The position numbers were made by a program, and so were the translations under genes. A stretch of DNA of 64,000 nucleotides. It comes from Thermoplasmata archaeon (GTDB lineage: Archaea; Thermoplasmatota; Thermoplasmata; Thermoplasmatales; GCA-001856825). The stretch is taken from contig JAKAUZ010000003.1 in the NCBI GenBank assembly GCA_021817415.1, forward strand, positions 124,001 to 188,000, written 5' to 3'. The notes under the pieces were generated by a model. It saw only the letters and a list, made by a program, of their open reading frames with translations. It searched no databases and had not been told where the DNA came from. Of the stretch, positions 16,235-25,302 are shown one piece after another. Positions within the stretch are counted from its first letter, which is position 1, and the number at the start of each line of letters is the position of its first letter.

Positions 16235-17731
16235 ATGATTATCCTTAACGGTAATGATCTCACAATAAGCCAGGTGGTCAGGGTATCAAAGAATAGGGTC
16301 AAGGTCAAACTTTCAGAGGGTGCCAGAAGGAAGATTATCCAGAGCAGAAAAAAAGTAGAAGATATGATGAAAGAAGGAGAAACAATCTATGGTGTAAATA
16401 CAGGATTTGGCGATCTAGTCAATATCAGAATAGGAGAAAAAGAAAGAAAACAACTACAATTAAATCTCTTGAGGTCTCATTCTTCTGGCTATGGAGACCC
16501 GATGGACGAAAATACCGTCAGAGCAATGATTCTGGTTAGGGCAAATGCACTCGCAAAGGGGTACTCAGGGGTCAGAGTTGAGATAATAGATTTCCTCATT
16601 AGGCTGTTAAATGAGAGTATTTACCCATACATACCAGAGAAAGGCAGCGTGGGTTCTTCAGGGGACCTATCTCCTCTCGCCCACCTCGCACTGCTGATAT
16701 TTGGTGAAGGTCATATCATCAGGAATGGAAAGATTGTCGAGTCTATGGAAGTGTTCAAAGAGATGGGAATAGAGCCTCTTGAAATTGAGGAAAAAGAAGG
16801 AATCTCTCTAATAAACGGTACATCCTACATGCTGGCAAACCTGACTCTAGGATATGAAGAATCTCGCAATATAATAAAGAATTCAATCCTGTCATCTGCA
16901 CTTTCAATGCATTCTCTAAGCGGTACTAGGAATGCACTTTTCCACGGACTATTCGAAGCGAGACCATATGGAGAACAGGCAGTGATTGCATCGAACGTCT
17001 CTGCATTACTCGAGGGAAGCAAAAATTGCGATAACGGGACAAGGGGGAAAGTCCAGGACGCTTACTCAATAAGGTGCATCCCAACAGTGATAGGATCAGT
17101 TCTTCAAGTATTAGAATATGTGGAAAATGTGCTGAGAATCGAATTGAACTCGGCAACGGACAACCCGCTTGTCTTTGACAAAATAATTTCGGGATGTAAC
17201 TTTCATGGTGAACCACTAGCATTTGCCGCTGATTTCCTTGGGATTGCAATGACAGAACTAGGGAACATGGCAGAAAGGAGAGTATTTAGGCTGACAGATA
17301 AGAATCTGTCTGGCCTCAATGCCTTCCTGGCGGAGAACCCCGGACTAGAATCAGGCATGATGATTCCACAATATGTTGCAGCCTCTCTTTGTAACGAGAA
17401 CAAGGTTCTTGTTTACCCATCTTCTGCAGACACTATACCAACGTCAGCTGACCAGGAAGATCATGTATCAATGGGTGCAACCTCGACAAGAAAATTGAGA
17501 AAGATTATAGAGAATGTCAAGGGAATCATAGCCATAGAGATGCTAGTAAACCATAGGGCAATGAAGATGTATGGACATGATGGAAAATACATATCTCTTA
17601 TCTATCAAAAACTTGAAGATATGATTGGCGACACAAAAGGAGACGCTGAAACAACCTTTATAATAAAGAATATAGCGGATGCAATAGATCATGAGTCATT
17701 ACTTGAAAATTTGCCAGTCCAGTTGGACTGA
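16235..17731 (+). CDS. hutH: Histidine ammonia-lyase (aromatic amino acid lyase family)
   Basis: A 498-residue MIO-dependent lyase converting histidine to urocanate and ammonia. The substrate loop YGVNTGFGDL lies near residue 52 and the MIO-forming segment GSVGSSGDLSPLAHL near residue 138. The cyclising triad reads Ser-Ser-Gly (141-143) rather than the usual Ala-Ser-Gly; S142 and G143, which are essential, are kept. The downstream active-site segments (INGTSYM, QDAYSIRC, GNFHGEP-like SGCNFHGEP, QEDHVSMG) favour histidine. A TATA-like AATATTTATTT (about 16203-16213) suits a leaderless ATG. No other hut gene is adjacent. Confidence 0.93.
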   Translation: MIILNGNDLTISQVVRVSKNRVKVKLSEGARRKIIQSRKKVEDMMKEGETIYGVNTGFGDLVNIRIGEKERKQLQLNLLRSHSSGYGDPMDENTVRAMILVRANALAKGYSGVRVEIIDFLIRLLNESIYPYIPEKGSVGSSGDLSPLAHLALLIFGEGHIIRNGKIVESMEVFKEMGIEPLEIEEKEGISLINGTSYMLANLTLGYEESRNIIKNSILSSALSMHSLSGTRNALFHGLFEARPYGEQAVIASNVSALLEGSKNCDNGTRGKVQDAYSIRCIPTVIGSVLQVLEYVENVLRIELNSATDNPLVFDKIISGCNFHGEPLAFAADFLGIAMTELGNMAERRVFRLTDKNLSGLNAFLAENPGLESGMMIPQYVAASLCNENKVLVYPSSADTIPTSADQEDHVSMGATSTRKLRKIIENVKGIIAIEMLVNHRAMKMYGHDGKYISLIYQKLEDMIGDTKGDAETTFIIKNIADAIDHESLLENLPVQLD

Positions 17732-17905
17732 CTAAAAATTTCTTCTCTTTCTTGAGCAGATGGCAAATTCGTCCCCGTCAAAGAACACTTCCCTGTCCGG
17801 AAAATCTCTTTTAACCTCATCGACCATGTCCATAATCTCCTTAACCGTGAGATTAGTATTTCTCCCTATTTTCCTGTGCACAATTTTGTCCTCGAGGGAG
17901 TCCAT
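17732..17905 (-). CDS. Small basic/acidic protein of 57 residues, unknown
   Basis: A short ORF read on the minus strand, MDSLEDKIVHRKIGRNT ... ending ICSRKRRNF. It begins at the ATG at 17905, has a TATA-like TTTTTATAAG (17932-17941) about 30 bases upstream, and stops exactly against the hutH stop with no spacer. The charged, helix-rich composition and the tight convergent packing argue that it is real. No known family; a DNA- or RNA-binding role is only a guess from charge. Confidence 0.6.
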   Translation of the reverse strand: MDSLEDKIVHRKIGRNTNLTVKEIMDMVDEVKRDFPDREVFFDGDEFAICSRKRRNF

Positions 17906-18019
17906 ATTCAAGGAGCTTATCCTAGGTGCTTATAAAAATCTTTTCGAACACGCTGTTTCATTAAAAATGAATGCGGTGAACGAACAATCCTGATGCGCTC
18001 TAAGAGAACACAAATGGAA

Positions 18020-19246
18020 TCAGTTGACTATGTCCTCCAGATGGTCTATTTTAATCTCTTCCTGCTTACCTGACGTCAGGTTCTTAACAACGACGCTTTT
18101 CCTAACGAACTCGTTCTCGCCCAGAATAATAACTCTTTCATATCCCATCTTTGCTGCGTATTCCAGCTGCTTGCTTATTCCCCTTTCGACTACGTTCTTG
18201 TCTGAGTTCACTCCTAAGTCTCTCAGCTTTTTGGCAACCAGAATTGAATAATCGATTCCTTTCTTGTCAATTGTGGCAATGAAGACGGACCGATCCTGTT
18301 TCCTGACCCATAATCCCTCGTGCTTCATTATGTTCTCAATAACGGCGTCCCCTATGGCGAATCCTACTGCTGGTGTCCTATCTCCACCCAGCTGGCTTAT
18401 AATGTTGTCGTATCTCCCTCCCCCCAGAATCGCCCTCATTTTCTCTTCCTTGTCCCAAGCCTCAAATACAAATCCTGTATAGTACGCAAGACCTCGCACT
18501 ACCCTGAGGTCTAACTCTACATCGATGCCCCCGTAATTCTTAATGAGTTCAATGGTCATCTTCAATTTATCAAGTTCTGGACTACTGTATTCTTTCAGAA
18601 TGTTTCCGGACGCAATAAGTTTCAGTGTGTCTATATCAAGTTTTTTCTCTTCAGCGACCTTCATTCTCTCTTCATCAGTATATTTATTCCACCCGTCAAG
18701 GATGAAATATGATTCCTCCTTCTTGTTCTCCAGGAACCTTTCGATGATGGAATCCATCAGGATTCTTGAATTCACCCTCAGTTTAACTTTGCTGGATATA
18801 CCGAGGCTGGTCAGAATATCGGCGGCAAGAGTAGTAACTTCTGCGTCTGCAAGGTAACTCTCACTTCCGAGTATGTCCGCATTCAGCTGATAGAATTCCC
18901 TGAATCTCCCAGACTGAGGCTCCTCGTACCTCCAGAACTTGGTAAGACTGTACCATTTAAGGGGCTTCACTAAGTCCTTCCTTGTCGAAACCATCCTTGA
19001 TAGACTTGGCGTGAACTCAGGTATCAGAGTTACGTCTCTCCCCCCCTTGTCCTTGAATGAGAACATTTGTGTTGTTATCTGCTGTCCAACCTTATGGCTG
19101 TAAAGCTGCATGCTTTCAATCGATGGTCCGTCTATCTCCTTGAATCCGAAGGATCTGCACCTCTCCTTCATCGTGTTGAATATAACTCTCCTTATCTCCT
19201 GCTCTTCAGGATAAAAATCTCTGAACCCCCTAAGTCTCTCGACCAT
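18020..19246 (-). CDS. hisS: Histidyl-tRNA synthetase
   Basis: A 408-residue class II synthetase charging tRNA-His. It opens with LRGFRDFYPEE, has motif 2 FRYEEPQ-type segment (FWRYEEPQSGRFREFYQ) near residue 105, and the histidine-specific RGLAYYTGFVFEA near residue 255. The C-terminal anticodon-binding domain is present. The ATG at 19246 is preferred; a GTG at 19258 would add four residues. A TATA-like TTTTTAAATAAG is about 45 bases upstream, so a short leader is possible. Confidence 0.95.
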   Translation of the reverse strand: MVERLRGFRDFYPEEQEIRRVIFNTMKERCRSFGFKEIDGPSIESMQLYSHKVGQQITTQMFSFKDKGGRDVTLIPEFTPSLSRMVSTRKDLVKPLKWYSLTKFWRYEEPQSGRFREFYQLNADILGSESYLADAEVTTLAADILTSLGISSKVKLRVNSRILMDSIIERFLENKKEESYFILDGWNKYTDEERMKVAEEKKLDIDTLKLIASGNILKEYSSPELDKLKMTIELIKNYGGIDVELDLRVVRGLAYYTGFVFEAWDKEEKMRAILGGGRYDNIISQLGGDRTPAVGFAIGDAVIENIMKHEGLWVRKQDRSVFIATIDKKGIDYSILVAKKLRDLGVNSDKNVVERGISKQLEYAAKMGYERVIILGENEFVRKSVVVKNLTSGKQEEIKIDHLEDIVN

Positions 19247-19361
19247 CCTACCTATCACCTTTACAGTCTATTTGATAAGTGCATCTCTTATTTAAAAATT
19301 CCAAAAATCATTTCCCATTGAATAATATGAAAATAGAATAAGAATTTCAATTATGCAGTAA

Positions 19362-20585
19362 TCACTTTCTCAGAAGCTCATCAAGACTGGCTCTGATTGC
19401 GTGAACAAATTCCTCAGAATCCACTACCTTGTTATTCTTTGTTTCCGCGATTCTCGCAACATCCTGAGTCATTATCTTCTCTTTTTCAATAGTGTCAGTG
19501 ACCGCTTTTTCCAATTTTTCTGAGAACTCTATGAGTTCGTGGTTCCCATCAATTTCTCCCCTTCTCTTCAACCCCCTTGTCCATGCGAATATCAATGCAG
19601 TGGGATTGGAAGATACCTTTTCACCTTTCACGTACCTATAATAGTGCTTCTGCACAGTCCCGTGAGCTGCTTCAGAGAGGTAGTATCCCTCTGGAGAAAG
19701 AAGTTCAGAAGTCATAAGGGCAAGTGTTCCGACATAGGCCGTCGAAACAAAGTCGGAGAATACATCGCCATCATAGTTTTTGCACGCCCAGACGAATCCT
19801 CCCTCGGATCTTACAACCCTGGCCACAGCATCATCGATCAGGAAATAGTTGTAAGATATACCGTTCCTTGCAAATTCTTCTTTGAATTCACGTTCGTATA
19901 TTCCATTGAATATTTCCTTGAACCTGGCGTCGTACACTTTCGAAATAGTATCCTTCGTAGCGAACCAGAGATCCAACTTGTTTATTATCGAGTATCTAAA
20001 TGATGCCCTTGCAAAACCCTCGATGGACTTATCAATATTATAAACTCCTTGCAGTATTCCAGGACCACTAAACTTGGGGTAAGAAACCTTCTTCACTTTC
20101 CCAGTTGAAGATACATAGGAGATTTCAGCGACTCCTGGCTCATCAAACCTTATCCCTATTCCATCATAAATGTCACCAAATGCATGCCTGGCCACAATTA
20201 TTGGCCTAGTCCAGAATCTCACCGCAGGTTTGATGTTGTTCACAAGAATTGGAGCCCTGAACACAGTGCCATCAAGTATTTTTCTTATAGTCCCATTTGG
20301 GCTGGGCCATTCTTTCTTCAAGTTGAATTCTTTGACTCTCTCTGCGTTTGGAGTTATTGTTGCGCACTTGACTCCAACTCCCCATTTCTTCACTGCATCC
20401 GCAGCCTGGAAAGTCACCTTGTCATCAGTTCTGTCCCTATTTACCACGTCTAGGTCATAATATTCCGTCTTTAAATCAACATATGGTTCGAGCAATTCCT
20501 TCTTGACCCAGGTCCACATGACACGGGTCATCTCGTCCCCGTCCATCTCAACCACAGGTTTGTCCATCTTTATTTTATTACTCAT
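19362..20585 (-). CDS. icd: NADP-dependent isocitrate dehydrogenase, eukaryote-like subfamily II
   Basis: A 407-residue enzyme oxidising isocitrate to 2-oxoglutarate. The sequence follows the eukaryotic cytosolic/mitochondrial IDH pattern: VVEMDGDEMTRVMW near the start, then CATITPNAERVKEF, SPNGTIRKILDGTVFR, and RHAFGDIYDG, with TAAHGTV-like SEAAHGTVQKHYY near residue 303. This is not the subfamily I form usual in archaea and E. coli. A TATA-like ATTTATAAA lies about 30 bases before the ATG. Together with citrate synthase (30824) it supplies the oxidative TCA branch. Confidence 0.93.
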   Translation of the reverse strand: MSNKIKMDKPVVEMDGDEMTRVMWTWVKKELLEPYVDLKTEYYDLDVVNRDRTDDKVTFQAADAVKKWGVGVKCATITPNAERVKEFNLKKEWPSPNGTIRKILDGTVFRAPILVNNIKPAVRFWTRPIIVARHAFGDIYDGIGIRFDEPGVAEISYVSSTGKVKKVSYPKFSGPGILQGVYNIDKSIEGFARASFRYSIINKLDLWFATKDTISKVYDARFKEIFNGIYEREFKEEFARNGISYNYFLIDDAVARVVRSEGGFVWACKNYDGDVFSDFVSTAYVGTLALMTSELLSPEGYYLSEAAHGTVQKHYYRYVKGEKVSSNPTALIFAWTRGLKRRGEIDGNHELIEFSEKLEKAVTDTIEKEKIMTQDVARIAETKNNKVVDSEEFVHAIRASLDELLRK

Positions 20586-20786
20586 TAGATCGCCTGTCAG
20601 GGATTACAAGACTGTTTATAAATTGTTGTCATTTGGACTTGATGCAAATAATTATTGAATTACATTTTTGGGGAAATGAATGAATTCAAGCCTAGTACTG
20701 ACAGTCTCTATAAATTTGGGCAGTTTAAATTTTAGCTCATTTAGGTCAGTTTGCGCCAACTGGAGTCACAATTGTCTCAAGGTTAA

Positions 20787-20810
20787 ATATATATATAAAG
20801 GGTATATAAA
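20787..20810 (+). promoter_or_regulatory. Two tandem TATA elements before the TBP gene
   Basis: ATATATATATAAA (20787-20799) and TATATAAA (20803-20810) lie in tandem before the TBP start at 20822. The first is about 29 bases from the ATG, right for a leaderless transcript; the second lies near the expected start site, so TBP binding there could compete with transcription of its own gene. Sites seen directly; autoregulation is inference. Confidence 0.6.
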
Positions 20811-20821
20811 GAGTGATTATT

Positions 20822-21379
20822 ATGGCAGAGGAAGAAAAAATTGCCATCGAAAATATTGTTGCGTCAACATCATTGGCAGAAAAACTTGATTTGAGCAAGA
20901 TTGCACTTGCTCTTGAAGGATCGGAATATGAGCCTGAACAATTCCCGGGACTGATTTATAGATTGCAGGAACCGAAGACTGCAGTGCTGATATTCAGATC
21001 GGGAAAGGTAAATTGTACAGGTGCAAAGACAATTGATGCCGTGAACAAAACCATAAACACAATTGTTGAGAAATTGAAAAAGGCCGGAATCAACGTCAAC
21101 AGTAACCCCGAAATTGTCGTCCAGAATATAGTTGCAGTATATGACCTCAGCATGCAGCTTAATCTTACGAATATAGCAATGTCTCTTGGTCTAGAAAATG
21201 TGGAATATGAACCTGAACAATTCCCGGGATTAGTATATAGGATAGAAGAACCGAAAGTTGTTCTGCTGTTATTTGGATCAGGCAAGGTTGTGTGCACTGG
21301 CGCAAAGGAGAAAGGAGAGATAGCTCAGGCCGTAAAGATACTCAGGAAAGATCTTGAAAAAATAACAACCGTTAAATGA
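20822..21379 (+). CDS. tbp: TATA-box binding protein
   Basis: A 185-residue TBP made of two direct repeats of about 90 residues. Each has the expected saddle sequence: IENIVAST..LDLSKIA and VQNIVAVYDLSMQLNLTNIA, each followed by YEPEQFPGL and by a SGKV.CTGAK strand. It recruits TFB and polymerase at promoters. The ATG at 20822 is favoured over 20813. The next gene overlaps its stop by four bases. Full length and intact. Confidence 0.97.
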   Translation: MAEEEKIAIENIVASTSLAEKLDLSKIALALEGSEYEPEQFPGLIYRLQEPKTAVLIFRSGKVNCTGAKTIDAVNKTINTIVEKLKKAGINVNSNPEIVVQNIVAVYDLSMQLNLTNIAMSLGLENVEYEPEQFPGLVYRIEEPKVVLLLFGSGKVVCTGAKEKGEIAQAVKILRKDLEKITTVK

Positions 21380-21627
21380 CTGTAAAGGAAAAAACGGGGA
21401 GAAGAAGATACGTTTACATTGAACCCGGAAGCGAAATAGATTTCAGGAAAGTGTTAGATGGGATAAGAAATAGCTCCCTCCTTGATTATAGAGGTCTTAA
21501 AGTTGTCAGAATCAAGCACTACCAACTTGATGATCTCAGAAAATTGGCGGAAAAGAACAACATGAGTGTGAGAATGGTCTCAGGCACACTCAAGGCACTT
21601 CATAGGAAAGTCTCAGAGGTCAAGTGA
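21376..21627 (+). CDS. Small basic protein, possible compact Pop5/Rnp2-like RNase P subunit
   Basis: An 83-residue basic protein translationally coupled to TBP (ATGA overlap). It begins MTVKEKTGRRRYVYIEPG and ends with RMVSGTLKALHRKVSE. The RRRYVYIE opening and the final VSGTLKAL-x-RK resemble the two ends of archaeal Pop5 (Rnp2), which stimulates RNase P catalysis, but the middle is about 30 residues shorter than usual Pop5. It could instead be an unrelated archaeal RNA-binding protein. The gene is real by coupling and composition; the family is a suggestion. Confidence 0.6.
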   Translation: MTVKEKTGRRRYVYIEPGSEIDFRKVLDGIRNSSLLDYRGLKVVRIKHYQLDDLRKLAEKNNMSVRMVSGTLKALHRKVSEVK

Positions 21628-22830
21628 AAGAACGTCATCTATATCTAACCTCATTTTTTCCTCTAGATTTGCCCTTATTTCTTCGTCCTTCAACAGCAGC
21701 TGGAATATAAATTTCAATGAATCCCTGTCCATGAATGCTCTTGATTTATGAACATATTTACCGCTTTTTGATGCGAATTCGTCCCTGATATTCCTGAACT
21801 TCTTGAGTTGACCCATTCTCTTGATAAGGGAAGGGAATGCAAATTTGAGATATTTGTCACCTTTCAACTCAAAAATAGTTGTTTCAGCCATCAGATCGGT
21901 GGCGTATCCCCACAATGAATAATTCATCCTCCTGCCGACTCTCCCCAGGAATAAATCGGCCCTCGCAATGTTTTGCAGGGCAGCAACGAATTCTTCTCTA
22001 TCTAAATGATAGGGGAATACGTTCTCCAGCAAGTAAAGAATGAATGTATCTGGATCCTCCCCTAAATTGATGATTTCCTGCCTGATTTCCCTTGCTGGCT
22101 TCCTCCTGAATATCAATTCATTCATGATGTTGTATATATTCTGGGTAACATCCCTATCCTGTGCCCCGCTGTAATCCCCAAATCCCTGTAAATCATTTAT
22201 CGCAGCCCTCATGTCTCCATTAGAATTAGCTGCAATCTCTGTAAGTTTATCTTGGGAACAGTAAATCTGTTCCTCCCTGCAAATTTCTCTCAACACACTG
22301 AGTATCTGGATGGACCTGTATCTCTGGAATTCAATTATTTCACATTTATCTACCAGTGCTTTACCGGTCATTCCTGATCTGAGTTCATATAAATTGTTCG
22401 CGATTAGGACCACTGGGTTCAGAGTCCTGTCCAGGAGGTTAGAAATGGCAGACTTTCCCCCAGCATCCCCTCCCTCAATATTTCTCTCGTAGAGAGAATC
22501 TACCTCATCCAGGACTATCAACTTTTTCCCCCCCTTAAATTCAGATATAGTGTTATAGAAGGAACCTTTCAGGGCAGTCTCGTTGATTGCTGTTTTGGAT
22601 CTCACGTCAGATGCATTGAATTCTAGATAATCCCAGTTCATCTCAAGTGAAAGAGCTTTTGCCGCTGACGTCTTGCCTGTCCCCGGTGGTCCATAAAGCA
22701 GCAACCCTCTTTTTTCGGGTATCCCATCATTCCAGCTCTTTGCCCAAGTCTTCATAGCCTCCGTACCTTTCTCTCTCTTGAGCTGGTCCAGTCTTAAGGG
22801 TCTATACTTCTCAACCCAGGGAACTTCCAC
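21613..22830 (-). CDS. rfcL: Replication factor C large subunit
   Basis: A 405-residue AAA+ protein, the large subunit of the clamp loader with the small subunit at 10135. It opens with PWVEKYRPLRLDQL, has Walker A LYGPPGTGKTSAAK near residue 45, Walker B LIVLDEVDSLY near residue 105, and sensor/collar domains after. It ends with a short acidic tail (LDIDDVLSLDL) where a PIP-like PCNA-contact motif would be expected, though no clear one is visible. The 3' end overlaps the converging 83-residue gene by 15 bases. It is somewhat shorter than RFC-L of many euryarchaea. Confidence 0.95.
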   Translation of the reverse strand: MEVPWVEKYRPLRLDQLKREKGTEAMKTWAKSWNDGIPEKRGLLLYGPPGTGKTSAAKALSLEMNWDYLEFNASDVRSKTAINETALKGSFYNTISEFKGGKKLIVLDEVDSLYERNIEGGDAGGKSAISNLLDRTLNPVVLIANNLYELRSGMTGKALVDKCEIIEFQRYRSIQILSVLREICREEQIYCSQDKLTEIAANSNGDMRAAINDLQGFGDYSGAQDRDVTQNIYNIMNELIFRRKPAREIRQEIINLGEDPDTFILYLLENVFPYHLDREEFVAALQNIARADLFLGRVGRRMNYSLWGYATDLMAETTIFELKGDKYLKFAFPSLIKRMGQLKKFRNIRDEFASKSGKYVHKSRAFMDRDSLKFIFQLLLKDEEIRANLEEKMRLDIDDVLSLDL

Positions 22831-23654
22831 GGAAAGGAATTATGAGTAGACTTAAAATATTTCTTATAATTTCAAAATTGAAATATAAGAAATTCTTGAC
22901 GTAGGAAGGTGTGAAGTCCCCTCAGTAAACCACGAATAATGAACTCCCATAATCAGAGATTTCAAACACAGATGACTACTCAATTGACCGCGCTACTGCT
23001 AATGATTCTAGATAAGGGGAATATCTGGAAATATACATACAACAAACAATGAACTTTGGAAGTCAGTCAAACTGTCCGAAAATAAGGTTACGTCCTATGC
23101 AGATTTTAAACTTCACAATTGCTCTTGTAATGTGCATTTAATGTATTTAAAGAATTTTGTATCTATGGCACCGTTGCCGTTGGTTGCACACCAAACTGCC
23201 CTGATTATTTTCTTATTTATTTTGCCGCCAGTATCTTATCACGGAGTGATGCTTCAGATGTCGACCAACTAAATCACAATGAATTGACCAATGGGAGGGG
23301 TCAGTGGAGACTAACATGTTATACAGATACAGGTCTCTTGATCACTGGCATCCACACTCCGCATTCAACTTACTTCACTAAGGATAACTGGTGAACATCA
23401 TTTGATGGATATTACTCATTCAATGCCTCGCCCATCGATATTAATTGCCAGTCATATTACTACAAAATAGCTAATTCTTATGAACTACCGGGTGTTTTAC
23501 CCAGATTAGGATAGCGCTGGCGTCAATTACCCCCTATAATCCACAAGTGGAAAGAAAGGTATTCAAGGCAAATAGTCCCTGATTTGAGCTGAATCACCAT
23601 AGAGCTAGAAAGATGCTGACAATAGAGATTTATCTTTCTTAGTAATCGAGAAGT
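22831..23654. other. 824-base intergenic stretch, mostly without genes
   Basis: Between rfcL and mtnA. It holds the rfcL promoter side (AT-rich 22850-22895, including imperfect dyad TTTCTTATAATTTC/GAAATATAAGAAA), the mtnA promoter (ATTTATC about 23628) and a broken reading frame (23131-23514, listed separately). No RNA gene or CRISPR repeat seen. Composition is less regular than in neighbouring genes, consistent with decay. Confidence 0.5.
23131..23514 (+). pseudogene. Decayed reading frame with an internal stop
   Basis: One frame stays open for 87 codons, is broken by a TGA at 23392, then continues for 39 codons to a TAG at 23512. It contains a hydrophobic stretch (YFLIYFAASIL) and, after the stop, FDGYYSFNASPIDI, which resembles the xGxYSFxxS strands of the large surface protein at 38272. 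It could be the remnant of a secreted protein gene. The similarity is short and the frame could be open by chance. Confidence 0.3.
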
Positions 23655-24665
23655 GTGAAAGTTAAACTTGATGATATTGAGAGAGACATATGGGCAGTCT
23701 GGTATGAAAGTCCCGTAATAAAAATGATTGACCAGAGGCTCCTCCCAGAGAAGGTCGAGATTATAGAAATAAGAAACCCGGAGGAACTATTTGCAGCTAT
23801 AAGGAATATGGCTGTAAGAGGCGCGCCCTCCATAGGGGCTGCAGCAGCTTATGGAATTGCCCAGGCTAAGGAACTGGATTATGATCTAGACAAGGCAGCA
23901 GAATTGATAAAATCCTCTAGACCAACAGCCTTCGATTTGTTTTACGCCGTGGACTATGTAATGAGACATAAGGACAATGCAGTGGAATTCGCACACAAAT
24001 ATGTGAAGTCAATCGTGGAAAAATCAAGAAAGATAGGAGAAAATGGAGAAAAACTCATTGAGTCGGGTCAGAAAATTCTCACTCACTGCAATGCGGGTGC
24101 GCTTGCCTCGGTTGATTATGGCACTGCCCTGGCCCCTATCAGAATTGCGCACAACAAAGGAAAAAAGCCGTTTGTATGGGTCGATGAAACAAGGCCAAGA
24201 TTGCAGGGCGCCAAGCTTACCGCATGGGAATTGCTTCAGGAAGGGATTCCACACAACGTCATAGCGGATAACGTGGCGGGTTTCCTAATGAGAAGGGGAG
24301 AAGTGGACATGGTCATTGTCGGGGCAGACAGGATAGTCGCTAACGGAGATTTTGCAAATAAGATTGGTACTTATGAAAAGGCTGTTCTTGCAAAGGAGAA
24401 CAAAGTAAAATTCTATGTAGCTGCTCCAATCAGTACGTTTGATTTCTCCATTAAAAACGGTGACAAAATACCCATTGAGCTAAGAGGAGAGGATGAAGTC
24501 AAGAAGATAGGTGAGAGGTTTATTTCACCAGCAGGGTCGCCTGCATACAATCCTGCTTTCGACGTCACCCCTCACAGGTATGTTACCGGGTATATAACAG
24601 AGTACGGAGTTTTCCAATATTCTGACCTCTCAAAATTGAAAGAATTCAAGGAGGCTGAATCATGA
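23655..24665 (+). CDS. mtnA: S-methyl-5-thioribose-1-phosphate isomerase (aIF2B-related)
   Basis: A 336-residue protein of the MtnA/eIF2B-alpha family. MtnA signatures are present: RNMAVRGAPSIGA near residue 50, THCNAGALA near residue 145, WVDETRPRLQGA near residue 180, and GADRIVANGDFANKIGT near residue 224 with the catalytic Cys and Asp. It acts in salvage of methylthioadenosine, the by-product of spermidine synthesis. The start is a GTG at 23655 about 25 bases after a TATA-like ATTTATC. The MBL gene downstream overlaps by four bases. Confidence 0.9.
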   Translation: MKVKLDDIERDIWAVWYESPVIKMIDQRLLPEKVEIIEIRNPEELFAAIRNMAVRGAPSIGAAAAYGIAQAKELDYDLDKAAELIKSSRPTAFDLFYAVDYVMRHKDNAVEFAHKYVKSIVEKSRKIGENGEKLIESGQKILTHCNAGALASVDYGTALAPIRIAHNKGKKPFVWVDETRPRLQGAKLTAWELLQEGIPHNVIADNVAGFLMRRGEVDMVIVGADRIVANGDFANKIGTYEKAVLAKENKVKFYVAAPISTFDFSIKNGDKIPIELRGEDEVKKIGERFISPAGSPAYNPAFDVTPHRYVTGYITEYGVFQYSDLSKLKEFKEAES

Positions 24666-25273
24666 AAATATCTGACAACATTGACTTGATTGATGGTACC
24701 AATGCAAACGTTTACGTAATTAAAACAGAGAAGAAAATTATCCAGATCGATACCGGAATGAAGAACAATCTTGAGAGGATTTTGAACTATTATGAGACCA
24801 ATAGAACAAGGCCTGATATAATTTTCATAACGCACTATCATATGGATCATATTGGAACGCTCAGCTCCCTGCAGGGAAGGTTCAACCCAATGGTAATAGC
24901 ATCTGAGACTGAAAGAGAATATCTTGAGGGGAGAGCCGTTCCGGAAAAGCCCAAGTCCTTGCTGGGAAAGATGGTGATGACTTTTTCCGCAAAAATGAAT
25001 TTTCAGGGGATATCGACATGTGAAAAAATAGAGGATGAGAATTTGCAATGCGTTGCCACTCCCGGACACACCCCAGGATCCATTTCTTTGCTGATGAGAA
25101 GGGAAAGGGTAATCTTCATTGGCGATGCTGCTGCGACCAAAGACGGAGAACTGAAAACTATAGGTGCGTTCACGCTTGACCCGGAGACGGCCGAGAGATC
25201 ATTAGAGAAGATAAGAGCCCTCAAGCCAATAAAAATACTGCCGGGGCATGGAGATCCGTTGAACCTCGAATAA
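24662..25273 (+). CDS. Metallo-beta-lactamase-fold hydrolase (glyoxalase II-like)
   Basis: A 203-residue MBL protein overlapping the end of mtnA by four bases. Metal motif THYHMDHIGTL near residue 57, GHTPGSISLL near residue 137, GDAAATKDGE near residue 157 and the last histidine in PGHGDPLN near the C-terminus. Short single-domain form without the extra C-terminal domain of glyoxalase II. Coupling to mtnA suggests a housekeeping or detoxifying role linked to sugar-phosphate or thioester turnover, but no substrate can be assigned. Confidence 0.85.
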   Translation: MKISDNIDLIDGTNANVYVIKTEKKIIQIDTGMKNNLERILNYYETNRTRPDIIFITHYHMDHIGTLSSLQGRFNPMVIASETEREYLEGRAVPEKPKSLLGKMVMTFSAKMNFQGISTCEKIEDENLQCVATPGHTPGSISLLMRRERVIFIGDAAATKDGELKTIGAFTLDPETAERSLEKIRALKPIKILPGHGDPLNLE

Positions 25274-25302
25274 TTTTATTTATCACCAATCATTCTTAGC
25301 AG

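Noticed and set aside
19539-20003. 154-residue plus-strand ORF
   Set aside because: Antisense shadow of the isocitrate dehydrogenase gene, which has full family signatures.
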